Shown piece after piece: positions 17,973 to 26,044 of a stretch of 64,000 nucleotides of DNA. The notes beneath the pieces are model-generated. The model made no database searches. It was not told where the DNA came from and worked only from the letters and a program-made list of their open reading frames with translations. This DNA is from CAZOBJ01 sp964577825. GTDB taxonomy: Bacteria; Planctomycetota; SZUA-567; JAFGNG01. A program made the translations under genes and the position numbers. The stretch covers positions 10,902-74,901 of the forward strand of contig CAZOBJ010000002.1 of assembly GCA_964577825.1 (NCBI GenBank). Reading direction: 5' to 3'. Numbering within the stretch: position 1 is the first letter of the stretch; every line of letters starts with the position of its first letter.

Positions 17973-20930
17973 CTACCACGGCACGGACACGCGCACGGTA
18001 CGGTCGGCCTGGCCCGAGGCGTCCACCATCACCTCGCGCACGAGGCGCGGCTCGCCCGCGTCCAGGTCCCCGTCCCCGTCCGCGTCGTCCCACAAAAGCA
18101 CGGCCCGCGGCCCGGCGGGCACGGTGTACGACCCGAGGGCGCTGACCGTGCGCACCTGCCAGTTCTCGCCCGAGCGCGCGTCGACCACCACCCAGTACCG
18201 GTCCTCGTCCTGCGTGCCCCCGGAGTAGACCGCCTCGCCGTCGACCAGGACCCGGTACCCGTAGTCGTCGTTCGCGGCGCGCGCGGCGTCGCTGGCGAAC
18301 TCCACGGCCACGGTGTGCGCCTCGCCCGCCGCGTAGGTGCGGCCGAGGTCATTCACGGGCGCGCCGCCCTCGTACCGGCTGATGGCGCCCGTGCTGTCGA
18401 ACATGACGGACAGTTGCCCGCCCTCGCTCGCGGACGCCGGGCTCGCGGCGTCCGGGGTCAGGCCCACGAGCAGGCTGTGCGTGGCGTCCGGCGCGATGAC
18501 CGTCCACTGCACCCGCTTGCCGGCCACGCGCCGCACGGGCACGCGGCTGAGGGCCTGGTTCGCCTCCCAAACGCCCGTGCCGGACACAAGGAGCGCCCCG
18601 GCCTCGGCGCGCACGTTGGGCACGACGCGCGCGCCGCCGCTGTACACCCGCCACAGGGCGTACCCCAGGCTGTTGTCGTTGAAGTCGTCGACCACCTCGC
18701 CGTCCACGGTCACGTCGTCCACGCGCCAGGGTCCGGCCCCGTACGCGTCCGCGGACACGTAGCCGACCGGGCCCGCCTGGTCGGCGGGCACGCCCCCGTC
18801 GGAAAACGCGGGGTAGATCTCCGTGCCGTCGAGGAGCACCCGGAACCCGGTGGTGGCGTACTCGACGGCCACGCTGTACTCCGTGTCCGGGTCGTAGTCG
18901 ACCGGGCCCCCGCCGCCGGTGAGCAGGTCCGCGGGCGCGGAGCCGTCCCAGATGCGCACCGTGCCCCCGTCGTGGAACCACACTGCGAGCTGGTCGTGCG
19001 TCTCGTCCAGGTCGCCGTCAACCGCGTACAGGCCGAACATGAAGTCCTGCGGCGTGGCCGGGGTGTGCACCCGCGCCTGCACCCGCCGGCCCGTGCGCCG
19101 GGTCACGGCCCTGCGCGCCCGCACCCCGTTCGCGCCCCAGGCGGACGTGCCCGTGAGCACGAGCCCGCCGTCGGTGAACGGCGCCTCGGTCTTCTCCTCG
19201 ACATTGAGCGTGCCGGGCGGCGCGCCCGCGTCGCGCACCTGCCACAGGCCGGTGAGCACCGCGGGCGCGGCGAAGTCGTCGAGCACCGTGTTCGCGAACG
19301 CGGCCCGCCACGCAGTGCCCAGGCCGTCCTCGGTCCAGGCCCCGAGCTCGTCGAACCGGGCCGGGGTCTCGGCTTCGAGCGCGGCGTCCATGTACAGGCG
19401 CGCGCGTGTGTCGGCCAGATCGCCGCCCCGGACCTCGAACGCGATGGCCGGCGCCGCGTCCCCGGGCACGCGCCACTCGCTGTCGGCCACGCACACGGCC
19501 AGGTTGTCCAGGTTCTCGGCCGCGCTCGGGTCGTAGGTGCCCGGGGTGTTGCTCGCGGCCGGCAGGAGCGCCTGGCCGTCCGGACCCGCGCTCAGTACGT
19601 AGAGAAGTCCCGCTGCGTCCCTGTAGAAATAGAGCGGCCGGCCCCAGGCGTCCGCCAGGCGCTGCGTCTCGTTCCTCGGCGCGGGCACGTACGCGCCGCG
19701 CCACCCCACCCCGTAGCGCAAGGGCATCAGGTCGTTGTCCGGGTCCGCGTCCGTGACCGGGTCCCGGCGCCACAGGCCGCGGGGGCTGACCGCTTCAGGG
19801 TCGAAGGTCGCCCCCGTCCCCGTCCACGCGCCGCCTGTCCACTGCTCGGGGCGCCACACCCCGGCCGCGGCGTCCCACCGGTAGCGCAGGGACCAGGCCG
19901 CGCCCAAGGACTCGTAGACGTGCGGCAACCGCCCCAGGTCGCCCAGGAACCCGCCCACCACCGGCCGGCCCAGCCGGTCGCGGCGGCCCGGCGCGCCCAG
20001 GAGCCCCGCGCGCACGGCCTCCAGCCGGTCGCGCGTCGCGGACTCCAGGCTCGTGACAATGTCGCGCCACTCGTTGTGCGCGATCTTGAGGACCACGTTG
20101 TCCAGGTTCTCGTCCGAGGTGGGGTCGTAGTGCACGTACCCGGACGGGTCGGCCAGGTTCCAGGCGCTCCGCCCGTCCGGGCCTTCGGAGACGATCCACA
20201 GCTCGCGCTGTTCGGGCACGGACCCGGCCGCGGGCGCGTAGTAGGGAAAGAAGAGCAGGCTCCGCCCCCACGCGTCCGCAAACCGGGCCTCGGTCTGGGT
20301 CTGCAAAAACCGCGCCCGGCGCACCAAGTCCCCGCTCGTGTAGTCGAGGATGTCCCCGTCGTCCGGATGCGCGTCTACCGGCGTCTGGGCGTAGGGGCCC
20401 TGCCACAGGTCGCGCAACGCCGCGGATAGGATGCGCCGCTCGAACAGGCCCAGGGGATGCAGGCGCAGGAGCGCGAGCTCGAACTCGTCTTCCGTGGTGA
20501 TGGGCTCGGGCGCCACGCTCGCAAGCGACGCGACGTGGGTGAAGCTCTCCCACCGCGCGGCGAACGCGTCCGGCGCGCCCGCGTACCCGGTGCCGACCGC
20601 GTCCGTGATCGCGCGGCCGGTGTCCGGGTCGCTGACCCGGTCGTCGGTGTAGGCCCACCGGCGCGTGTCCTCGGCCCCGGCGCCCCAGTAGAGCCGCGGC
20701 AGGCCGCTGTGGTGGGCCACATACCCGGCCGCCGCTCCCTTGCTTGACGGGGTCGCCTGCGGGGTCTCTTCGCCGCCCAGCACGCTCGTGCGCAGGCTCG
20801 CGAGCCGCGCCTGGGTGGCCTGCACCTGCTCGGTGCGGCTCACCCCCACCACGAGCGGCGCGACCATCGCGGCGAAGAACCCGAGGATCACGAGCACGAT
20901 CAACATTTCGAGTACGGTGAATGCGCGCAT
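17973..20930 (-). CDS. Giant pseudopilin B, 985 residues
   Basis: This paralogue of pseudopilin A starts with a prepilin leader cut very close to the N terminus (MRAFTVLEMLIVLVILGFFAAM). It has two GspG-like modules with DAWGRSLLFFPYY (about 218) and DAWGRPLYFYRD (about 427), each followed by S-x-GPDG and an N-LDN segment. Two jelly-roll-like regions follow, roughly 545-740 and 750-930, each opening around a (V)DDF element and containing aromatic strand pairs; then a C-terminal LLWDDADGDGDLDAGE loop and a DRTVRVSVP strand shared with A. Such heads would make very bulky pseudopilus subunits or tip proteins. It is 35 bases upstream of gene A in transcription order. The function is unknown; the leader makes processing by a prepilin peptidase likely. 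Confidence 0.88.
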   Translation of the reverse strand: MRAFTVLEMLIVLVILGFFAAMVAPLVVGVSRTEQVQATQARLASLRTSVLGGEETPQATPSSKGAAAGYVAHHSGLPRLYWGAGAEDTRRWAYTDDRVSDPDTGRAITDAVGTGYAGAPDAFAARWESFTHVASLASVAPEPITTEDEFELALLRLHPLGLFERRILSAALRDLWQGPYAQTPVDAHPDDGDILDYTSGDLVRRARFLQTQTEARFADAWGRSLLFFPYYAPAAGSVPEQRELWIVSEGPDGRSAWNLADPSGYVHYDPTSDENLDNVVLKIAHNEWRDIVTSLESATRDRLEAVRAGLLGAPGRRDRLGRPVVGGFLGDLGRLPHVYESLGAAWSLRYRWDAAAGVWRPEQWTGGAWTGTGATFDPEAVSPRGLWRRDPVTDADPDNDLMPLRYGVGWRGAYVPAPRNETQRLADAWGRPLYFYRDAAGLLYVLSAGPDGQALLPAASNTPGTYDPSAAENLDNLAVCVADSEWRVPGDAAPAIAFEVRGGDLADTRARLYMDAALEAETPARFDELGAWTEDGLGTAWRAAFANTVLDDFAAPAVLTGLWQVRDAGAPPGTLNVEEKTEAPFTDGGLVLTGTSAWGANGVRARRAVTRRTGRRVQARVHTPATPQDFMFGLYAVDGDLDETHDQLAVWFHDGGTVRIWDGSAPADLLTGGGGPVDYDPDTEYSVAVEYATTGFRVLLDGTEIYPAFSDGGVPADQAGPVGYVSADAYGAGPWRVDDVTVDGEVVDDFNDNSLGYALWRVYSGGARVVPNVRAEAGALLVSGTGVWEANQALSRVPVRRVAGKRVQWTVIAPDATHSLLVGLTPDAASPASASEGGQLSVMFDSTGAISRYEGGAPVNDLGRTYAAGEAHTVAVEFASDAARAANDDYGYRVLVDGEAVYSGGTQDEDRYWVVVDARSGENWQVRTVSALGSYTVPAGPRAVLLWDDADGDGDLDAGEPRLVREVMVDASGQADRTVRVSVPW

Positions 20931-20964
20931 GCAGCCCCTACGCCGCCCGGCCCGCGCGGCCGGT

Positions 20965-22029
20965 TCAGTAGGCCGTGCCGGTGCCCGGGGTGTTGTCCAC
21001 GTGCCAGTTGCCCTCGTCCGCGGCCGACAGCCGCGCGCCCTCGGGCGAGACCACCACGAATCCGCCGGCCTGGTGCACGGCCGTGAAGTCCTCGTCCGCG
21101 ACCACGAACTCGTCGCGGTCCGCGGCCCCGTCGCGGTCGCGCTCCACCCGCAGGGTCTTGGGCAGGTCGGCGCTGCCCCCGCCCGCGTCGAGCACGCGCT
21201 CGACCGTGGCCCGCAGCCGGGGCAGGGCCAGGAGGTACGTGTCCAGCCGGTAGTGGTCCTCGCGCGACAGGGCGTGCGGGCTGCGCGGCGCTGCGGCCAG
21301 GTCGCCGCCCTGCACGAGCGCGCAGTCCGGGCCCACCCCGAGCACGATCCGGTACAGGAGGTCCGGATGGCCGATGCCGTCCGCATAGGTGTCCGGAATC
21401 CCTCCGTCGGCTGCCGTGGACTGGCCCACCGGGTCGGGCTGGACCGCGCCCGCGAGCCGGTCGCCCCAGCTCGCGAACGTGTAGTCCGCGTCCGCATCGC
21501 AGGCCCACCGGCCGGATGCGTCCGCCCCGGCACCGACCATGACGACCCGCATGCCCGCAGTCACGGGCAGCCGCCGCTGTGCGCTCGCGCCGGGCGCATC
21601 CGCGTCCCGGGCGAGCACGGTCACCTCGTAGATGCCCAACACGTGCAGCTCGTCCGCCTCCTCGGCGCTCAGGGTGTGCAGATACGGCTTGAGGCGCTCG
21701 ACGAACGCGTGGGAGAGCCACTCGGCCCCGTCCTCGGGATGGTGCGCCTCCGCGAGGGACGCGATCCGGTAGTTGTCCTCGTTCCCGGCGCCCCCGTCCG
21801 GGCCGGTGTAGAAGACCGGGCTTTGCATCCGGTTCGGCAGCTGGCCCGGGTGCACGTCCTGCCACTGGTGCACGAGGTTGGTGAGCTCGCTCAAGTTCCG
21901 GTCCGAGATCTTGCCGCTGGCGTCCTCGAACAGGTGCGCGAACCGGGGGCTGGCCATGGCGACCAGGAACCCGATCAGCACCAGGACGATGAGGAGCTCA
22001 AGCGTGGTAAAGCCCGCGTGTCTGTGCAT
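20965..22029 (-). CDS. Pseudopilin C, 354 residues
   Basis: The N terminus GFTTLELLIVLVLIGFLVAM is a textbook type IV pilin-like leader with Glu5. The rest is a large head not resembling standard GspG/H/I/J. It is clearly paralogous to the upstream 378-residue protein: shared landmarks are DASGKISD, a YTGPDGG...NEDNYRI segment, EDGAEW(L/I)S, a (V)MVGAG strand, LLYRIVLGVG, SREDHYRLDTYL-LALPRL and a SPEG(A/Y) strand near the C terminus. It probably forms the core or a minor subunit of the pseudopilus. It lies 34 bases before giant pseudopilin B. Confidence 0.88.
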   Translation of the reverse strand: MHRHAGFTTLELLIVLVLIGFLVAMASPRFAHLFEDASGKISDRNLSELTNLVHQWQDVHPGQLPNRMQSPVFYTGPDGGAGNEDNYRIASLAEAHHPEDGAEWLSHAFVERLKPYLHTLSAEEADELHVLGIYEVTVLARDADAPGASAQRRLPVTAGMRVVMVGAGADASGRWACDADADYTFASWGDRLAGAVQPDPVGQSTAADGGIPDTYADGIGHPDLLYRIVLGVGPDCALVQGGDLAAAPRSPHALSREDHYRLDTYLLALPRLRATVERVLDAGGGSADLPKTLRVERDRDGAADRDEFVVADEDFTAVHQAGGFVVVSPEGARLSAADEGNWHVDNTPGTGTAY

Positions 22030-22154
22030 GGCGGTCTCGGCATCGAGGAGCCCGCGGCCGCGGCCGACCCCCGCAACGGGCATGCGCGACCGGCCGCTCG
22101 GTGGAACGGCCGATCGCGCGTCCGCGCTGTCCAAACGGTCGACCGCCGCGGCGG

Positions 22155-23291
22155 TCAGGTGCCCGGAACGTAGTCGTTGTCCGTCTCGGTGCCGTCGGGA
22201 CCGCCCACGTTGAGCCACAGCTCCTCCACGGTGTCCAGGAGCTTGTAGCCCTCGGGCGAGATGACCTCGAAGTCGCCGATGGCCTGCGCGCTTTGGTCGA
22301 GCCGGTCGGCCACGAGCAGGGTGTCGCGCTCCTCGGCCCCGTCCACGTTGCGGGTGACCACGAACCGCTTCGGGCAGTCGTTGGACCCGGCGAACCCGCC
22401 CGCGTGGTTCACCACGCTGCGGTTGGTGGCCTTCAGGCGCGGCAGCACCATGATGTACTTGTTGAGCCGGTAGTGGTCCTCGCGCGAGATCGCGTCCGGG
22501 CTGATCCCGGCGTTGTCCACGATCCCGTCCTTGACCAGGCTGCTCTCCTCGCCCACGCCCATGACGATCCGGTACAGGTACTCGGGGTACGCGATGCCCA
22601 GCCCGTCGTCGGGCGCGCCGCCCGGACCGCCGAGCCGGTAGTCGGGGATCGTGTCGTCGCCCACGAGGTCGTCCTGCACGTTTCCGTCCAGGACGTCGTC
22701 TGCCCAGTCGTCGTAGTCGTCCTCCGCGTGGCAGACCCACTCGTCGAACGCGTCGTTGTCGTCATCCTCGCGGCCCGCGCCGATCATCAGGACCACCATG
22801 CCCTCCTGGACCCGGTGGAGCTTGTTCTGGGCGGGGTCTTCGGTGTAGTCGCGGTCGAGCATCTGCACGCGCGTGAGGCCCATGTCGATGAGCTCCTGGG
22901 CCTCCTCTTCGCTGAGCACGTGCCGATAGAGCTTCAGCCGGCGCATCATGCGGTAGCTGATCCACTCGGCGCCGTCCTCGTCGTTGCTTTGCTCGGCCAG
23001 CATGGGGATGTCGTAGTTCCCCAGGCCGCCGTCCAGGTCGCCGTCCGTGTCGTCGCCGGTGTAGTACACGAGATTGATCAGGTTGTTGCCGATCTCCTTG
23101 TTGCCGCGGTCCACCTGCCACATCCGGCTGAACCGCATGCTGTCCTTCTTGTTGCTGTCGCTGATCTTGCGCGTGGCGTCGTCGAACAGGCCCGCCAGCC
23201 GCGGCGCGATCATGGCCACGAAGAACCCGATGATGACCAGGATGATCAAGAGCTCCAGCGTGGTGAAACCGCGCGTTCCCTTGCTACGCAT
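22155..23291 (-). CDS. Pseudopilin D, 378 residues, first gene of the pseudopilin operon
   Basis: The leader MRSKGTRGFTTLELLIILV is followed by a single long hydrophobic helix and an acidic head rich in Asp (many D-D-x-D stretches, for example near 180-205), suggesting calcium binding. It shares most landmarks with pseudopilin C, so the two arose by tandem duplication. I prefer ATG 23291 because AAAGGAG lies 8 bases upstream; the GTG nine bases earlier overlaps that ribosome site. A 125-base spacer separates it from pseudopilin C. As the first and probably best expressed gene, it could encode the major pseudopilin, although it is longer than known major pseudopilins. Confidence 0.88.
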   Translation of the reverse strand: MRSKGTRGFTTLELLIILVIIGFFVAMIAPRLAGLFDDATRKISDSNKKDSMRFSRMWQVDRGNKEIGNNLINLVYYTGDDTDGDLDGGLGNYDIPMLAEQSNDEDGAEWISYRMMRRLKLYRHVLSEEEAQELIDMGLTRVQMLDRDYTEDPAQNKLHRVQEGMVVLMIGAGREDDDNDAFDEWVCHAEDDYDDWADDVLDGNVQDDLVGDDTIPDYRLGGPGGAPDDGLGIAYPEYLYRIVMGVGEESSLVKDGIVDNAGISPDAISREDHYRLNKYIMVLPRLKATNRSVVNHAGGFAGSNDCPKRFVVTRNVDGAEERDTLLVADRLDQSAQAIGDFEVISPEGYKLLDTVEELWLNVGGPDGTETDNDYVPGT

Positions 23292-23446
23292 CCCCTGCAC
23301 TCCTTTCCGCTCCTACATGTGTATTACGCCAGTCTCGCGCTCCCACGAGCAGCGAGAGCTCCATACGCGCGCGCGCTTACGCGCCGGCCCGCACGGGCGC
23401 GCGCCATTGACGCCCGTCGGCCCACAGCCGCCTGGATTCCGCAGGG

Positions 23447-23475
23447 AACGTACACACCTCCACCGACTACGTCAA
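23447..23475 (-). promoter_or_regulatory. Putative promoter of the pseudopilin operon
   Basis: On the minus strand TTGACG (23475-23470), 17 bases, TACGTT (23452-23447). The start would be near 23440, leaving a leader of about 150 bases before pseudopilin D. The -35 matches five of six consensus positions, the -10 three of six. Confidence 0.4.
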
Positions 23476-23613
23476 GCGGTTTCCGGTTGTGGCTGAATCG
23501 GTCCGCATCCGCAGCCCCGGGACGGAAATCCAGACACCGCCCGCTTGCGGGCCTTGACAGCCGCACGCCGCGCCCGCGCGTGGCCGCGGGCCGGGGCGGG
23601 CAGGGGTTTTCCC

Positions 23614-23642
23614 TTGCGGGCCCGAAAAGCGCGGTGTACGCT
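23614..23642 (+). promoter_or_regulatory. Putative promoter of the glycerol-1-phosphate dehydrogenase gene
   Basis: TTGCGG (23614-23619), 17 bases, TACGCT (23637-23642). The predicted start near 23649 is followed by an AGGAGGA ribosome site 7 bases before the ATG. The hexamers are only moderately close to consensus. Confidence 0.35.
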
Positions 23643-23669
23643 CGCAGATTCACCCTAGGAGGAAGCCCG

Positions 23670-24617
23670 ATGGCCGCCCCAAGCCCTGAGAGCCTGTACG
23701 GCGCCACGTTCGCCTGCGAGTGCGGCAAGACCCACACCATCGACCCGAGCGAGGTGGTCTATGCCGAGGACGCGGTCGACCGCGCGAGCGACGTGCTGGG
23801 CCGGGTCGCCTCCGGCCGGTGCGCGGCCGTGCTCATGGACGCGCGCACGCGCGAGGCCGCAGGCGCGGCCGTATCCCGGGCGCTGGCCAAGACCGGCTGG
23901 ACCGTGGCCGAGGCCGTGGTCCCGGACCCGAAGCCGGGCGAGGACCCGCGCTGCGACGACGCGACCTTCGAGCGCCTCCAGGCGCAGCTCGGCCCCACGG
24001 ACGTCGTTCTTCCCGTAGGCGCGGGGGTGATCAGCGACCTGGGCAAGTGGCTCGCCTGGGAGCGCGACCTGCCCTACGCCGCGTTCGCCACGGCCGCGAG
24101 CATGAACGGGTACGCCTCCGCGAACATCGCGCCGACGCTCAAGGGCGTCAAGAGCATCGTGTACGCCCGGCCGCCCAAGGCGGTGCTCAGCTCCCCTTCG
24201 GTGCTGGCCGCGGCCCCGCACAAGCTGACCGGCTCCGGCCTCGGGGACATCCTGGCCAAGTGCGTGAGCACCACGGACTGGCGGCTCAACAACCTGCTCT
24301 TCGGCGAGTACTACTGCCCGCGCGCCGCGGCGCTGATCAACGACCTGGAGCCCCTGTACCTGGACCGGCCCGAGGCGATCCGCGACCACGAGCCCGANNN
24401 NNNNNNNNNNNNNNNNNNNNNNNNNNNNNNNNNNNNNNNNNNNNNNNNNNNNNNNNNNNNNNNNNNNNNNNNNNNNNNNNNNNNNNNNNNNNNNNNNCTG
24501 CGCGCGGCCTTCGCCCACGCGCACGAGATGCGAAGCCGGTTCACGATCCTGGACCTCGCCCGGCTCGTGGGCGTGCTGCCCGGGGCCGTGGACGAGCTCG
24601 TGGACGCCTGGGCCTGA
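23670..24617 (+). CDS. araM: sn-Glycerol-1-phosphate dehydrogenase (AraM/EgsA family), interrupted by a gap
   Basis: The enzyme reduces dihydroxyacetone phosphate to glycerol-1-phosphate with NAD(P)H, using a Ni/Zn/Fe-type metal in the cytoplasm. Residues 1-242 are readable: an N-terminal CECGKTH (C16, C18) seen in many bacterial members, VGAGVISDLGKWLAW, the TAASMNGYASANIAPT loop, and GSGLGDILAK with the metal ligand Asp near 193, then WRLNNLLFGEYYCPRAA. After the gap come 39 C-terminal residues. The family is usually 390-430 residues, so about 110-150 residues including the two metal-binding histidines are missing. In archaea G1P defines membrane lipid stereochemistry; in Bacillus AraM feeds heptaprenylglyceryl phosphate. 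ATG 23670 has a strong AGGAGGA site. Confidence 0.88.
   Translation: MAAPSPESLYGATFACECGKTHTIDPSEVVYAEDAVDRASDVLGRVASGRCAAVLMDARTREAAGAAVSRALAKTGWTVAEAVVPDPKPGEDPRCDDATFERLQAQLGPTDVVLPVGAGVISDLGKWLAWERDLPYAAFATAASMNGYASANIAPTLKGVKSIVYARPPKAVLSSPSVLAAAPHKLTGSGLGDILAKCVSTTDWRLNNLLFGEYYCPRAAALINDLEPLYLDRPEAIRDHEPXXXXXXXXXXXXXXXXXXXXXXXXXXXXXXXXXXLRAAFAHAHEMRSRFTILDLARLVGVLPGAVDELVDAWA
24398..24497. other. 100-N assembly gap inside araM
   Basis: Exactly 100 N. The flanks share no overlap, and the encoded dehydrogenase lacks over 100 expected residues, so real sequence longer than 100 bases is missing. Confidence 0.9.
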
Positions 24618-24638
24618 GCCGCCCTGGCATGACTCCCC

Positions 24639-25997
24639 TCAGTCGTACTCCGCCTGCGTGTGCGGGTCCAGGGACGGGCCCGAGGTCGCGCGCAGCTGTA
24701 CCGGATTCTCCACCCGGCCGGGCGGGCGGCAGTTGCGGCCCTCCTGCCCCGCGCGGTAGTCGCCCAGGTCGTCGCGGGCCGCGTTCGCGAAGTCGGTGAG
24801 CCGGCGCACGACGTCCGGGCAACGCGCGGCGAGCTCGTTCTGTTCTCCGATGTCCTCGGCCAGGTTGTAGAGCTCGCCGGTGTTCACATGCAGCTTCCAC
24901 TCGCCCGCGCGCACCGCGTTCAAGGACGCGTTCGCGTAGTAGTAGAACGCCTCGTACGGCGTGGCGGCGCCCGGCTCGGCCCACAAGAGCGGGCGGATGT
25001 CGTGTCCGTCGATGATCCGGTCGCCGGGCACCTGGGCGCCGGACAGGCCCGCGAACGTGGGCAGCAGGTCCATGGTCGTGGCGAGCTCGGTGCAGGTGGC
25101 CGCCCGTGGAATGCGGCCCGGCCACTGGGCGATGCAGGGCATGCGCATGCCGCCCTCCCAGGTCTGGCCCTTCCGGCCGCGCAGGGGCGCGTTGCTGCTG
25201 CCCTTGCGGGTGGTGGAGCCGTTGTCCGAGGTGAACAGCACCAGCGTATTCTCCTCCAGCCCGCACTCGCGCAGGGTCTTGAGGATCTCGCCGGTGGACC
25301 AGTCGATGCACTCGACCTCCGCGCCGTAGGGCCCGTTCTGCGCCCGGCGCAAAAAGTCCTCGGGCGGAAAGAGCGGCGTGTGCACGTACATGTGCGCGAA
25401 GTACAGGAAGAACGGCCCCTCGCGGTGCTCGCGGATGAACTGCTGCGCGCGCTCGGTGTACCGGTGGGTGAGCGTGGACTGGTCGGGCTCGATCTCCACG
25501 ATGTCCGTGCCCTGCATGAGCGGCAGCGGCGGGAAATCCGGGTACTCCTCGCGCACGCCCATGTCGTTGCTGTAGGGCAGGCCGAAGTAGGTGTCGAACC
25601 CGTGTCGGTCGGGCAGGAACGGGCGCTGGTCGCCCAGGTGCCACTTGCCGATCAGCGCCGTGGCGTACCCCTGGCCGCGCAGCAGGTCGGCCACGGTCAC
25701 CTCGTCGGGCGACAGGCCCAGCGGGTCGCCCGGCCGCAGCACGCAGATGTCCGTGCCCGTGTGCAGGCCCACCCGCTTGGGGTAACACCCGGTCATCAGC
25801 GCCGCCCGGGACGGCGAGCACACCGGCTGGCCCACGTAGAAGTCCGTGAACCGCATGCCGCTCTGGGCCATGCCGTCCAGATGCGGGGTGCGGTTCACCG
25901 TCGACCCGTAGCAGCCCAGGTCGCCGTAGCCCAGGTCGTCGCAGAAGATGACCACGATGTTCGGCCGCGGCGGGGCCGCATCGTCTCGTGCAGGCAT
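24639..25997 (-). CDS. Arylsulfatase-family sulfatase
   Basis: A 452-residue type I sulfatase. C60 in CSPSRAALMTG is the residue converted to formylglycine, and CDDLGYGD (D20, D21) supplies metal ligands; GKWHLGD and SDNGST add further active-site residues. The C-terminal half contains the usual WKLHVNTGELYNL segment. There is no signal peptide, so it would act in the cytoplasm on imported sulfated sugars, unless the start has been misplaced; a GGAGAGGA site supports ATG 25997. It is the last gene of a minus-strand locus of glycosidase-like proteins. An anaerobic or aerobic sulfatase-maturating enzyme would be needed and is not in the window. Confidence 0.93.
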   Translation of the reverse strand: MPARDDAAPPRPNIVVIFCDDLGYGDLGCYGSTVNRTPHLDGMAQSGMRFTDFYVGQPVCSPSRAALMTGCYPKRVGLHTGTDICVLRPGDPLGLSPDEVTVADLLRGQGYATALIGKWHLGDQRPFLPDRHGFDTYFGLPYSNDMGVREEYPDFPPLPLMQGTDIVEIEPDQSTLTHRYTERAQQFIREHREGPFFLYFAHMYVHTPLFPPEDFLRRAQNGPYGAEVECIDWSTGEILKTLRECGLEENTLVLFTSDNGSTTRKGSSNAPLRGRKGQTWEGGMRMPCIAQWPGRIPRAATCTELATTMDLLPTFAGLSGAQVPGDRIIDGHDIRPLLWAEPGAATPYEAFYYYANASLNAVRAGEWKLHVNTGELYNLAEDIGEQNELAARCPDVVRRLTDFANAARDDLGDYRAGQEGRNCRPPGRVENPVQLRATSGPSLDPHTQAEYD

Positions 25998-26044
25998 GCG
26001 TAGGTTCCTCTCCGTCCGTCAACGTTCGTGCGCGAATCCGGGGC

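Larger units (their letters stand above)
23292..23669. other. Divergent intergenic region between pseudopilin operon and glycerol-1-phosphate dehydrogenase
   Basis: No gene is seen in these 378 bases. They contain candidate promoters in both directions (complement 23447-23475 and 23614-23642) and the ribosome binding sites of both flanking genes. Confidence 0.7.
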
